A stretch of 64,000 nt of DNA from Ceratodon purpureus (lineage: Eukaryota > Streptophyta > Bryopsida > Pseudoditrichales > Ditrichaceae): the NCBI GenBank assembly GCA_014871385.1, contig CM026429.1, positions 12,809,783-12,873,782 of the forward strand. The letters are read 5' to 3'. The notes below the pieces were generated by a model, which was not told where the DNA came from, ran no database searches, and was given only the letters and a program-made list of their open reading frames with translations. The position numbers were made by a program, and so were the translations under genes. Positions 34,101 through 46,545 of the stretch are shown one piece after another. Within the stretch, counting starts at the first letter, position 1, and each line of letters begins with the position of its first letter.

Positions 34101-36248
34101 GATACACTAGCCTACAGCACCAAGACCGTCGAGCAGGAATTGGGGGCACAAGGGGGGACCAGTACAGAGAACAACCAGGAGCAGCACTATGCAACTGTAG
34201 TTGGAAGAAAAATACTGGACAGTCCCATCACATTCTCACTAGGACAACTGCTGAAGATGGCTCCTAATTTGACAGAATTTGTGAAAGCCCACGTATTCCC
34301 CGAAATGGTAGCAGACCAGCCAAGTCAGCCAGAGTCAGCACCAAGCAAGAAGCCAACAACCAGTCAACCATGTAAGACCGATTTAATAGGCAGTCTGGCT
34401 ATTGATGTTGACAGAGAACTGCCGGTGTTAACTGTGCAGATAGGCAATGGGACTCTGGAGAATGTCCTACTGGATGGAGGATCAGGTGTGAACCTGATAA
34501 CTGAGGAGGAGCGAAAAAGACTGGGCCTCAAAGACTCTCAGCCTGCTCCTTTCAGATTAAGAATGGCGGACCAGACCGTCGTTGACCCGGTGGGGATGAT
34601 TCGCAATGTGAAAATTCACATCCACGGTATTCCTTACCTTATTACCTTGACTGTTATTAAAAATAAAGAAGTTAACGAAGCCTATAGTATGCTGCTAGGC
34701 AGACCATGGTTGATTGATGCTAAGGTAAATCACGATTGGGGTAACAATCTGGTTACCATCAGAGGTAATGGTACTGTAAAAACTATCTCGGTCAGCCAGA
34801 GGAAGGGGCCCAGGCCTAAGTTACCTGAAGTCCTAGTCTGCTATAATTTTACTGAAGGACTAACAGATGAGGAGGAAGCCTTGTGGTTAGCTAGTGAGCA
34901 GGACTTACTGGCCGTTGGAACAGTCACTCTGCCTCGAATGGAGCAGAACAAGGACCAGGACAACAGTAAGGACCAGGACGACATCAAGAGCTCGACAAAG
35001 GACCAGGACCAGGGACAAGAGGGGGGATCACAGCGAGCCTACCCAGACCATTTCTACAACTTTGAGGAGGGCGACATTGAAGTGGACGAGACACCAGCCC
35101 GGGAAAAAGTGAAGAAATTGAAGATAGCATCCTGGACCTTACCAGAGTCGGAGCAGTTGAGAAAAATTAACCTTGGAACAGAGGAGGAGCCCCAGTATCT
35201 GAAGATTAATGCAGCCATTAGTCCAGAACAGGCTATTGAAGCAGAGGCTCTGTTCAGGGAATTCAAGGATGTATTTGCCTGGATATATAAGGACCTGAAG
35301 GGTATCCCACCCTCAATTGCACAGCACAGGATTGAGTTGGAGAAGGATATCCCACCATCCCATCAGGCCAGATATCGCATGAATCCAAATTATGCCAGTA
35401 TTGTGAAGCAGGATTTGGATAAACTGCTTCAGGCTGGATTCATTACACCAGTAGAGGATGCTACCTGGTTATCCCCTATTGTTATTGTTCCTAAGAAGAA
35501 TGGGAAATTGAGAATTTGTATTGACTTTCGCAAACTGAATGCTGCCACTAAAAAGGACCCGTATCCGTTGCCATTTACTGAAGAAGTGTTGGATTCTGTG
35601 GCAGGACATGAGATGTATTCGTTTCTGGATGGGTACTCCGGGTACCACCAGATTCAGATAGCACCAGAGGACCGGCACAAGACTGCTTTTGTAACAGACT
35701 GGGGAGCATTTGTGTGGATAGTCATGCCATTTGGGCTGAAAAACGCACCTCCTACATACCAAAGGGCAATAAACAAGGCCTTTCGTGATTTCATTGGTGA
35801 CTTTATGAAATTGTTTTTGAATGATTTTAGTGTATACAGTGACATTATTAGTCATCTGGTCAAGCTGAGGAAGTGTTTTGAGAAATGCCGGGAGTATGGG
35901 ATAAGTCTAAATCCTGAGAAATGTTTACTACTGGTCTTCTCTGGTATTATATTGGGCCACATTGTGTCAAAGGAAGGGAAATTTCCTGATCCTAAGAAAA
36001 TTGAAGCAGTCGAGAACATGCCTAGACCAGAAAAACCAGTTGATGTCCAGGTTTTTAACGGGTTTGCCCAGTTTAACAGGTGCTACATTAGGTCGTATGC
36101 ACATATCATGGAGCCAATCACCAGGCTCATGAGGAAGACAGAGGAGTTCATCTGGTCCGACCAGTGTGAAGAAGCATGGAAGAAAATCAAGGAGCAGTAC
36201 CAGAATGCGCCAATTCTCATTGCACCAAGATGGGACCTGGAGTTCCAT
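31185..36248 (+). CDS. Element D gag-protease-RT (5' part of the split polyprotein)
   Basis: One open frame, 1,688 residues to the insertion point. The first ~540 residues are an unusual gag extension with a long Gln/Glu/Arg coiled coil (about 31860-32350). A retrotransposon gag core follows (TYTKYKEGTNPDAHIRQFE, from 32850), then two zinc knuckles: CGICKKLGHDDKNC (33435) and CFLCGGVDHRSWNC (33663). A protease-like block (LLDGGSGVNLI) lies near 34470. RT runs from about 35380: WLSPIVIVPKKNGKLRIC, SFLDGYSGYHQ and MPFGLKN are present. The active-site box reads FLNDFSVYSD, with AAT (Asn) at 35820-35822 where the family has Asp. RT then continues through LNPEKC and LGHIVSKEGK to the insertion. 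The frame is open upstream to 30975 without ATG, so 31185 is chosen as start. Confidence 0.93.
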
Positions 36249-36361
36249 CACCATGGGAGAGATGCGTCAAAGATAACGCCGTTTAACGCGGTTTTTAACG
36301 CGGTTTAACGTGGATTTTTTGACTAATCAAAAGTGACGCGCCCTGTCACATAGGTCTTTTG

Positions 36362-36404
36362 ATTATGACGCGACGCGTCATAATACGTTAAAACGTTTTA
36401 ACGT
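36362..36404. repeat. Subterminal palindrome pair at the left end of B
   Basis: A 23-bp palindrome (36362-36384) directly abuts a perfect 20-bp palindrome (36385-36404). Both are identical to those in element A. Confidence 0.85.
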
Positions 36405-38559
36405 GCGCACGTCATCTCTGTTAAACCACGTTACTCGGAATTGCCAGAAGTTACCTGGGGTCAGTAAATTGAGGGAGTTACTTTTTGCCACGTGAGCATT
36501 TCCCGCTGTTTTTCATTCCACGTTGGAGTTTACGTGGATATTTCCCTCCATTGTCCATTCCACGTCAGATATTGCGTGGCAGTTGACGTGGCACTTGATT
36601 TCAACGGCTGAGATGGTGACACGTGTCATGATCACGGATCGTAGAATATTCCCGGATGCGTTTACGGTGTCGGGTTTTGTATGTTTACAGAAACGGTTTA
36701 TGTTGACGGTTTTTGTGTGTTTACGTAAACGTAGTGTGGACGTTCATTATAACGTGTTTTGACGCTGATAAACGCATGTTTCACGTATTTGAATGCGTTT
36801 TAAAAAACGCACGTAGACGGAAGTTGACGTTCGGGGTGTCAACTGTTTGTGACATCAAAGTGGAATTCGGATGTTCACTGAAACGCGATTTAATGTTTAT
36901 CCAGACGCATTGCTCATGATCATTGTGACACATACAAACACTATTAAACGTGAGCGATAACGTTCTGTAACGCAAGAGAACGTCATTCAAAACGCAAACC
37001 AAGCGTCAATTAAAACATAATTAAATATGCTGTAACATACAGCTCAACGCTCTGTAACACACAAATGAAACGCGCTGTAACACACAATTCCACGCTATGT
37101 AACATACGGTTAAACGCTTTGTAACACAAAATGAAACACGTTATAACGTCGTTAAAAACGTGCATATCACATCTAGAAATATGCATATAAACAGCAGTAA
37201 ACGGAGCATGGGTGTAAGAATGTGCACTTCACTGTGCGCACAAAGAAGTGTGCTACAATATGAAAAAATCTGGATTGCATTTAAAACAATACGGATACAG
37301 TGAAGAGCAATGTCAAATACACCAGAACCTAAAGGCTACCTGCTGAACGTAGATGCGTACAGCTTTCTACCAAAATCAAAGGATCCACCTCCTCGAGATG
37401 CGGTTGACATGTAAACAAAGCAAATCGAGCGTACATCCCGAGAGCCATGCTCAGTTCTTCTTGATCTGCGTGGCGAACATAATCAAGGGAACGGTGAGGT
37501 CACTGCAACATATCAACCAAACAATCCATGTAATGGAAAAGGATCATTGAGCGCATACCCGTTTAAAGCATTTCACCGGCAGTGCTGCTTTCTGTCCCGT
37601 CAACTTCACCGAACCCCCACCTTCTTCCTGTATACACAACTGCGTCATCATCAGGGTAGAGGAAAGAAATAGCCTCGACCAATGCCTTCAAATGGGATCT
37701 ACTTTTCTGCTCAGTTCGTGATTCGGGTGCCCGAGACCGTAGACGAATGAAGCGCTCCTGCGTATTGGAAAACACCGCCCCTACGCTTGCATCAAAACCC
37801 ATACTGCACTAAAGGAGAACACTGTCTAAAGTAACGCTGTTTAACGCAGTTTAACGCACATGTTATCCAAGGGTGACATACACGTTAAACCACGTTAAAC
37901 CGCGTCAAACATTACTTGTGCATCAAGGTGAGGGAGTGTGAAAACTGACCTGTTGTTTGTTGTTAAATGCAACTTTCTTAGGCAACTTCCTTGTATCCTC
38001 CTTCGGCTTCTGATTCTGTGGAGGAGACTTGGCCGATTCCTTCACTGGAGACTTGAGTTTCTTTGCACCAGCTCGTGTTGTTGCTCTCCCATGTGATGCT
38101 GCATTGGTGGCGTTGGAGTCAGGAGCGGCCGTAGTGGCGTCACTAGCGCCTCCCACTGCCTTCGATGGTTCTTCAATTGGGGCGTCCAGGAGTCTCATGT
38201 CTGTCGCAGGCCAGCGAATGAACCAGCCTATGGCTTGATTCATAGAGAGGACGTTTTCATCCTCCACAGGACACTGAAGCTCGTGGTCGTCTTTGAGGCT
38301 GGACTGCACCTGGACGGAGAACTCGTCATCTTCTATGGTCATGCAATGGATAGACTCTCCAGGCAGTCCATGCAACACTCCTGCTCCAACAACTTCGGAC
38401 TCGGGGTCGTCACGAGGTTTGCTCAACAATTGAACCGCCACTCCTTTCGCAAATCCACCCTACAATACAAACAAGGCATTAAGTGAACTAACAAAGACTA
38501 CTATGTGGCACACATGTGTAGACTGTCTCCCTCAAACCCCATGTAACTTTAAACGCAAC

Positions 38560-38695
38560 TTCATGCCACTTTAAACGCAAGGTCATGTCAATTAAAACGC
38601 AAGGTCACGTCATTCGAAACGCAAAGTCACGTCATTACGAACACAAAGTCCTGTCATTTGAAACGCAATGTACTGTCATCCAAAACGCAACTAAT
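38560..38695. repeat. 22-bp minisatellite in a B intron
   Basis: About six units of the form acgcaaggtcatgtcaatta or acgcaaagtcacgtcattcg repeat in tandem. The core AACGCA-n-GTCA recurs in other B introns. Confidence 0.8.
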
Positions 38696-40194
38696 ATCGT
38701 CTAAAAAGTGGTCTACAGATTTAGTGGCAGAGTTCCTACCGAGTAGACACTAGGCTAGTAACATAGCTAAATCAAACATGATGGACTTCAGATACTGCTG
38801 AAACCAATGCTTGCCCATTTAGACAGTTCAAACATCCTACTAAATTATAGAAGAAACTTAAACCATCTCATACTTGATCTTGAGCAGCAGAGTCAGTGGA
38901 CAGCTGTGCCATCGGCTCCACAACCTGGGGCTCGTTTGCTGTTTCGGATGGGACCTTCTCCTCCTCGGGTGCCTGTGTCATAGAATTGAAGTCAAGCAAG
39001 TCTTCGTCGACATTCTGGGCAGTGGGGGTTGGGGCGCTCTCTCCGCCCTCGGTACCTGGATTCTTGACGTCCTCGGTGTCGGTGTCCGTGGTCGCCCCCT
39101 CCGAAGCGTCATCGTGCATGGCTGCCCCCTCCCCTGCCTCGGTAGCTGCTTCAGCGACCTTCTTACTTGTCACCAACTCTGGGTCCACCTCCTCCTCTGG
39201 CTCCATGCCTGTGCCTTCAAGAGCCTCCCCCGACTCTGTGCGGCCCTCTGAGGCCGCCGCCGTCCCTAGGTCTTCCAACAGACCCGTGTCCTCTTTACTC
39301 TCCACCGTCCTTCTCTTGGTGCTCTTCTCCCTGGCTGTTGTCCTCCTCTTCTTCTCCTTCGGCTTGGTCACGTGTTGAAGCTTGGCGTGTAACTGGTAGA
39401 ACATGTCCTCCACTTTCCTCAACCTCTCGTCTTGGGCGGCACACAAGTCCTCAAGCTTCTCCATCCTCTCACGGTCATAGTCACGACTTTCTGCTGCCTG
39501 CTGCTTCTTCACCAGTAAGGCTTCCTCTCTCTCATGTTTCCTCATGGCCTTCACCTCATTTGCAATTTCCTCGTCCGTTGGCTTCCGACCAAGCTGAATA
39601 CTCTGCACAAGAGTCCCACATTCCGTCCATTTCTCTCCCATAGTCATTTCAGTAGCAACAACCATGACGAGCCATGTCACATAGAACTCATAGAGAACGT
39701 TAATTCATGGAAGATTAGAACTCAGTCACATGACGAACCGGTCACATGCGTTTATTATGACACAAAAACATGTTTATTTAAACGTGCTATGACACAAGTA
39801 AACAGGTCAAGTTAAACGTCTCTTAACATTTCTTTCCTACCAATTGACAACTCTCAAAACACATCAATCTGGAATTCAGAAGTCAAAGTGACGGGATATG
39901 GAAAGTGGGAAACTTACCAGTGCCGAGACCGCCGCTAAGGACTGCGTCCAGGTGTTGCCATTCTTCGACGGCCTCCCAAGAGATATGCTCGACATCATGA
40001 GCGACTTCTCCTGCACTGCTGGCATGGTTGTCATAATGGACGGACGGGCCAAAAAATTGTCGTGTAGTCACGTGACGAACGTGACGGACGGTTATCGGAC
40101 GGACGCTTATCGGACGGGCTCCCGACCGCGAGCAAAATTACTGTCCTCACAGTTTACTACTGTTTACCATCGGTGGCGCCCGTCGTCGCGTTTG

Positions 40195-40256
40195 CTCGCG
40201 CCTGTAGGCACACGCGCGAGCACTCGGGCGCGCGCGCAAAAAAAAAAAAAAAAAAA

Positions 40257-40297
<41 letters not shown>

Positions 40298-40470
40298 GTT
40301 TTTTGGTGCTCGCGCCTGAATGCTCGCGCCCGTAGGCACGCGCGCGCGCGCAAAAAAAATTTCTAAAAAAATAAAAAAATAAATAAAAAATGGTTTTTTG
40401 GTGCACGCGCCCACATGCTCGCGCCTGAATGCTCGCGCCCGTAGGCACGCGCGCGAGCACTCAGGCGCGC

Positions 40471-40530
<60 letters not shown>

Positions 40531-40600
40531 GGTGCGCGCGCCAGAGTGCTCGCGCGCGTGCCTACGGGCGCGAGCATTCAGGCGCGAGACTTTCACAAAG
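40195..40600. repeat. Alternating GC-rich blocks and long poly(A)/poly(T) runs
   Basis: Blocks such as gcacgcgcgcgagcactc alternate with uninterrupted A and T runs of 20 to 38 bases (40240-40297, 40474-40530). These are degenerate relatives of the main array of C. The Arg/Ala-rich frames with Lys or Phe runs here are artefacts. Confidence 0.85.
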
Positions 40601-40703
40601 AAATTGTTCATTTCATTTTGGTGATAGTTCATCCTTTGGGCATGTACATGTAGGCATGTACATAGGAAAAAATAAAGCACCAAAATGAAATGAACAACTT
40701 CTT
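40598..40703. repeat. 26-bp inverted repeat inside element C
   Basis: 40598-40623 (aagaaattgttcatttcatt...) is the reverse complement of 40678-40703 with one mismatch; the loop is about 54 bp. Direct copies of the same block recur near 42676 and 43350, so it is a dispersed building block of C. Confidence 0.8.
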
Positions 40704-40984
40704 GGTGGAGGTTGGGTGCGTGCGTGTCGGTGTGCGTAGAAAAAACTAGCACAAAAATGAAATGAAACCGAACTCCCAAAACTCATGTAGATATGTTCTT
40801 GTATGATTTGAATCCTGATTTTTGTACTATTAAAGTTATTCTTGTTAAATATAGTTTTATATTTTGTTCATGATTGCATTCATTAATTAAATATGTAAAT
40901 AACTTATATTTCATGTTATTCTTAAATTTATTTACCATGTTTCATTCAATTGGCACATATAATAAGTTTACATAACAAATATAG

Positions 40985-42260
40985 GAAAAAAAATACATCA
41001 TAGACTTGGAATGATAAAATAAATACATGATAGACTAAGAATGGAAGAAAAAGAAAACAAGATAGAATGGAATAGTAATGAACTTCAAAATAACAAAATG
41101 ATAGAATACAAGACAATTAGAAAAATAAATAAAAATAAAAGATGGAATGTGTGACTAATGGAAGAATAAACAAATAAATAAATACATGATAGACTAAGAA
41201 TGGAAGAAAAAAAAAACAAGAAGATAGAATGGAATAATAATGAAGTTAAAAATAACAAGATGATAGAATAGAAGACAATTGGAAAAATATATAAAAATAA
41301 AAGATTGAATGGGCGATTAATCGAAGAATAAATAAATAAATACATCATCCACTAGAAATGGAAGAAAAAGAAAATAAGAAGATAAAACGGAATAATAATG
41401 AAGTTAAAAATAACAAGATGATAGAATAGAAGACAATTGGAAAATTATATAAAAATAAAAGATTGAATGGGCGATTAATCGAAGAATAAATAAATAAATA
41501 AATAAATACATCATCCACTAGAAATGGAAGAAAAAGAAAATAAGAAGATAAAACGGAATAATAATGAACTTAAAAAGAACAAGATGATAGAATAGAAGAC
41601 AATTGGAAAAATAAATAAAAATAAAAGATGGCATGGGCGACTAATGGAAGAATAAATAAATAAATAAATAAATACATCATCCACTAGAAATGGAAGAAAA
41701 AGAAAATAAGAAGATAAAACGGAATAATAATGAACTTAAAAAGAACAAGATCATAGAATAGAAGACAATTGGAAAAATAAATAAAAATAAAAGATGGCAT
41801 GGGCGACTAATGGAAGAATAAATAAATAAATAAATACATCATCCACTAGAAATGGAAGAAAAGGAAAACAAAAAGATAGAATGGAATTATAATGAAGTTA
41901 AAGGGATGAGATGATAGAATGGAAGACAATTGGAAATTTTAATACATAAAAATAAAAGATAGAATGTGAAACCAATGGAAGAATAAATAAATAAATAAAT
42001 ACATGATAGGCTAAGAATGGAAGAAAAGGAAAAGAAGAAGATAGAATGGAATTATAATGAAGTTAAAGGGATGAGATGATAGAATGGAAGACAATTGGAA
42101 ATTTTAATACATAAAAATAAAAGATAGAATGTGAAACCAATGGAAGAATAAATAAATAAATAAATACATCATCCACTGGATATAGAAGAAAAGGAAAACG
42201 AGAAGATAGAATGGAAGAAGAATAGAAAAATCAACAAATAAAGGGATAGAATGGGAGAAA
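40985..42260. repeat. AT-rich tandem array, period about 160-170 bp
   Basis: About seven copies of a unit containing gaatggaagaaaaagaaaa, gaagacaattgg and (aaat)n ending tacatcatccactag. Unit starts are near 41043, 41201, 41360, 41525, 41692, 41848, 42017 and 42187. The number of aaat steps varies between copies. There is no coding potential. Confidence 0.9.
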
Positions 42261-42814
42261 TATAAAAAAAAGTCATGGATAAAAAGCCATCAAGTGTGAT
42301 GAACGACATAGTCAACAATGAATTGACGTTTCAATAGATTATGATTTAATCAACGCGAAGATAGTGGAAATGTACACAAAATGTTCTAGTTTAAACAAAA
42401 TTAAACTAACTCCAAAATCTTCTACTAATCTAATTATCTATGCCTTTTGCTACTACTTTAATTCTAATATCATATTACAAAAATATTCTCATCACTCATC
42501 GATCTCCATCACATCGCGTACTGAGCAATTGAGCTCCTTGGTCTAGCAACAATTATTTGTGCATAAAATTGCAATGAACACCTTCTTGCTGGAAGTCCGA
42601 TGCAAGCTATCAGGCGAGTGCGGACGGGCGCCAATACTCGGGCGCGAGCATACCGGCGAGTGCAAAGGAGGAAGTAGCACCAAAATGAAATGATCAAGAA
42701 CTTGGTGGAAGTCCGGCACACGCCATCGGGCGAGAGCGGACGGGCGAGTGCAAACGGGCGCGAGCATACGGGCGAGTGCGAAAAAAAAATAAAAAATAAA
42801 AAAATAAAATTCAG

Positions 42815-43554
42815 AACTTTGGCTGGTTTCTGTGTGCGCGTTCGCTAATACGATCGCGCCCGTCTGCGCGCGCACGAGTGCGGACGGGCGCGAACGTACG
42901 GGCGAGTGCGAAAAAAAAAAAAAAAAAAAAATTTTTTTTTTTTTCAGAACTTTGGCTGGTTTGTGAGTGCGCGTTCGCTGATACGTTCGCGCCCCTCTGC
43001 GCGCGCGCGAGTGCGGACGGGCGCAAACGTACAGGCGAGTGCGAAAAAAAAAAACAATTTTTTTTTTTTTTTTTTTTTTTTTTTCAGAACTTTGGCTGGT
43101 TTCTGAGTGCGCATTCGCTGAAACGTTCGCGCCCGTCTGCGCGCGCGCGAGTACAGACAGGCGCGAACGTACAGGCGAGTGCAAAAAAAAAAAAAAAAAA
43201 AAATTTTTTTTTTTTTTTTTAGAACTTTGGCTGGTTTTTGTGTGCGCGTTCGCTGATACGCTTGCGCCCGTCAGCGCGCGCGCGATTGCTCGCGCCCGTG
43301 TGCGCGCGCCCGAATGCTCGCACTCAATGGTGGGGGTAGCACCAAAATGAAATGAACAACAACTTGGTGGGAGTCCGGCCCACGCCATCGGGCGAGTGCA
43401 GACGGGCGAATCCGGACGGGCGCGAGCATACGGGCCAGTGTGAAAAAAAAAATTTGAGAACTTTGGCTGGTTTCTGTGTGCGCGTTCGCTGATACGTTCG
43501 CGCCCGTCTGCGCGCGCGCGAGTGCGGACGGGCGCGAACGTACAGGCGAGTGCG

Positions 43555-43586
<32 letters not shown>

Positions 43587-46355
43587 TTCAGAACTTTGGC
43601 TGGTTTGTGAGTGCGCGTTCGCTGATACGTTCGCGCCCGTCTGCGCGCGCGCGAGTGCGGACGGGCGCGAACGTACGGGCGAGTGCGAAAAAAAAAAAAA
43701 AAAAATTTTTTTTTTTTTTCAGAACTTTGGCTAGTTTGTGAGTGCGCGTTCGCTGATACGTTCGCGCCCGTCTGCGCGCGCGCGAGTGTGGACGGGCGCG
43801 AACGTACGGGCGAGTGCGAAAAAAAAAAAAAAAAAAAATTTGTTTTTTTTTTTTCAGAACTTTGGCTGATTTGTGAGTGCGCGTTCGCTGATACGTTCGC
43901 GCCCGTCTGCGCGCGCGCGAGTGCGGACGGGCGCGAACGTACGGGCGAGTGCGAAAAAAAAAATAAAATTTTTTTTTTTTTTTTTCAGAACTTTGGCTGG
44001 TTTGTGAGTGCGCGTTCGCTGAAACGTTCGCGCCCGTCTGCGCGCGCGCGAGTGCGGATGGGCGCGACCATACGGGCGAGTGCGAAAAAAAAAAAAAAAA
44101 TTTTTTTTTTTTTTTTGAGAACTTTGGCTGGTTTGTGAGTGCGCGTTCGCTGATACGTTCGCGCCCGTCTGCGCGCGCGCGAGTGTGGACGGGCGCGAAC
44201 GTACGGGCGAGTGCGAAAAAAAAAAAAAAAAAAAAATTTGTTTTTTTTTTTCAGAACTTTGGCTGATTTGTGAGTGCGCGTTCGCTGATACGTTCGCGCC
44301 CGTCTGCGCGCGCGCGAGTGCGGACGGGCGCGAACGTACGGGCGAGTGCGAAAAAAAAAATAAAATTTTTTTTATTTTTTTTCAGAACTTTGGCTGATTT
44401 GTGAGTGCGCGTTCGCTGATACGTTCGCGCCCGTCTGCGCGCGCGCGAGTGCGGACGGGCGCGAACATACGGGCGAGTGCGAAAAAAAAAAAAAAAAATT
44501 TTTTTTTTTTTTTTTGAGAACTTTGGCTGGTTTGTGAGTGCGCGTTCGCTGATACGTTCGCGCCCGTCTGCGCGCGCGCGAGTGCGGACGGGCGCGAACG
44601 TACGGGCGAGTGCGAAAAAAAAAAAAAAAAAAATTTTATTTTTTTTTCAGAACTTTGGCTGGTTTGTGAGTGCGCGTTCGCTGATACGTTCGCGCCCGTC
44701 TGCGCGCGCGCGAGTGCGGATGGGCGCGACCATACGGGCGAGTGCGAAAAAAAAAAAAAAAAAAAAATTTTTTTATTTTTTTTTGAGAACTTTGGCTGGT
44801 TTGTGAGTGCGCGTTCGCTGAAACGTTCGCGCCCGTCTGCGCGCGCGCGAGTGCGGATGGGCGCGACCATACGGGCGAGTGCGAAAAAAAAAAAAAAAAA
44901 AAAATTTTTTTTTTTTTTTTGAGAACTTTGGCTGGTTTGTGAGTGCGCGTTCGCTGATACGTTCGCGCCCGTTTGCGTGCGCGCGAGTGCGGATGGGCGC
45001 GAACATACGGGCGAGTGCGAAAAAAAAAAAAAAAAAATTTTTTTTTTTTTTTTGAGAACTTTGGCTGGTTTGTGAGTGCGCGTTCGCTGATACGTTCGCG
45101 CCCGTCTGCGCGCGCGCGAGTGCGGACGGGCGCGAACGTACGGGCGAGTGCGAAAAAAAAAAAAAAAAAAAATTTATTTTTTTTTCAGAACTTTGGCTGG
45201 TTTGTGAGTGCGCGTTCGCTGATACGTTCGCGCCCGTCTGCGCGCGCGCGAGTGCGGATGGGCGCGACCATACGGGCGAGTGCGAAAAAAAAAAAAAAAA
45301 AAAAATTTTTTTTTTTTTTGAGAACTTTGGCTGGTTTGTGAGTGCGCGTTCGCTGAAACGTTCGCGCCCGTCTGCGCGCGCGCGAGTGCGGATGGGCGCG
45401 ACCATACGGGCGAGTGCGAAAAAAAAAAAAAAAAAAAAATTTTTTTTTTTTTTTGAGAACTTTGGCTGGTTTGTGAGTGCGCGTTCGCTGATACGTTCGC
45501 GCCCGTTTGCGTGCGCGCGAGTGCGGATGGGCGCGAACATACGGGCGAGTGCGAAAAAAAAAAAAAAAAATTTTTTTTTTTTTTTTGAGAACTTTGGCTG
45601 GTTTGTGAGTGCGCGTTCGCTGATACGTTCGCGCCCGTCTGCGCGCGCGCGAGTGCGGACGGGCGCGAACGTACGGGCGAGTGCGAAAAAAAAAAAAAAA
45701 AAAATTTTTTTTTTTTTTCAGAACTTTGGCTGGTTTGTGAGTGCGCGTTCGCTGATACGTTCGCGCCCGTCTGCGTGCGCGCGAGTGCGGATGGGCGCGA
45801 ACATACGGGCGAGTGCGAAAAAAAAAAAAAAAAAAAAAAAAAGATTTTTTTTTTCAGGACTTTGGCTGGTTTGTGTGTACGTGTTCGCTGATACGTTCGC
45901 GCCCGTCTGCGCGCGCGCGAGTGCGGACGGGCGCGAACATACAAGCGAGTGCGGAAAAAAAAAAAAAAAAAATTTTTTTTTTTTTTTTTTTCAGAACTTT
46001 GGCTGATTTGTGAGTGCGCGTTCGCTGATACGTTCGCGCCCGTCTGCGCGCGCGCGAGTGCGGACGGGCGCGAACGTACGGGCGAGTGCGAAAAAAAAAA
46101 AAAAAAATTTTTTTTTTTTTTTCAGAACTTTGGCTGGTTTGTGAGTGCGCGTTCGCTGATACGTTCGCGCCCGTCTGCGCGCGCGCGAGTGCGGATGGGC
46201 GCGACCATACGGGCGAGTGCGAAAAAAAAAAAAAAAAAAAATTTTTTTTTTTTTTTGAGAACTTTGGCTGGTTTGTGAGTGCGCGTTCGCTGATACGTTC
46301 GCGCCCGTCTGCGTGCGCGCGAGTGCGGATGGGCGCGAACATACGGGCGAGTGCG

Positions 46356-46391
<36 letters not shown>

Positions 46392-46545
46392 TTTCAGAAC
46401 TTTGGGTGGTTTGTGTGTACGTGTTCGCTGATACGTTCGCGCCCGTCTGCGCGCGCGCGAGTGCGGACGGGCGCGAACATACGGGCGAGTGCGGAAAAAA
46501 AAAAAAAAAAAAAATTTTTTTTTTTTTTTTTTTTTTCGCACCTGC
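42815..46545. repeat. Main array of C: about 26 units of roughly 133 bp, each with a GC hairpin
   Basis: Each unit starts gaactttggctggtttgtga, then a 15-bp arm tacgttcgcgcccgt, alternating cgcgcgcg, the matching arm acgggcgcgaacgta, and a block of 15-20 A followed by 12-18 T. Spacing between unit starts is 131-138 bp (for example 44119, 44254, 44385). Between about 43265 and 43450 the array is interrupted by degenerate sequence. Variants with gaccatacggg or gcgtgcgcgcg mark a four-unit block of about 535 bp (44650-45187) that is repeated at 45188-45720. Arg-rich frames run on both strands across the array and are artefacts of the repeat. Confidence 0.95.

Noticed and set aside
42815-46545. 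Regular repeat-spacer pattern resembling a CRISPR array
   Set aside because: Units are contiguous satellites with no unique spacers, in a eukaryotic transposon with introns and no cas genes.
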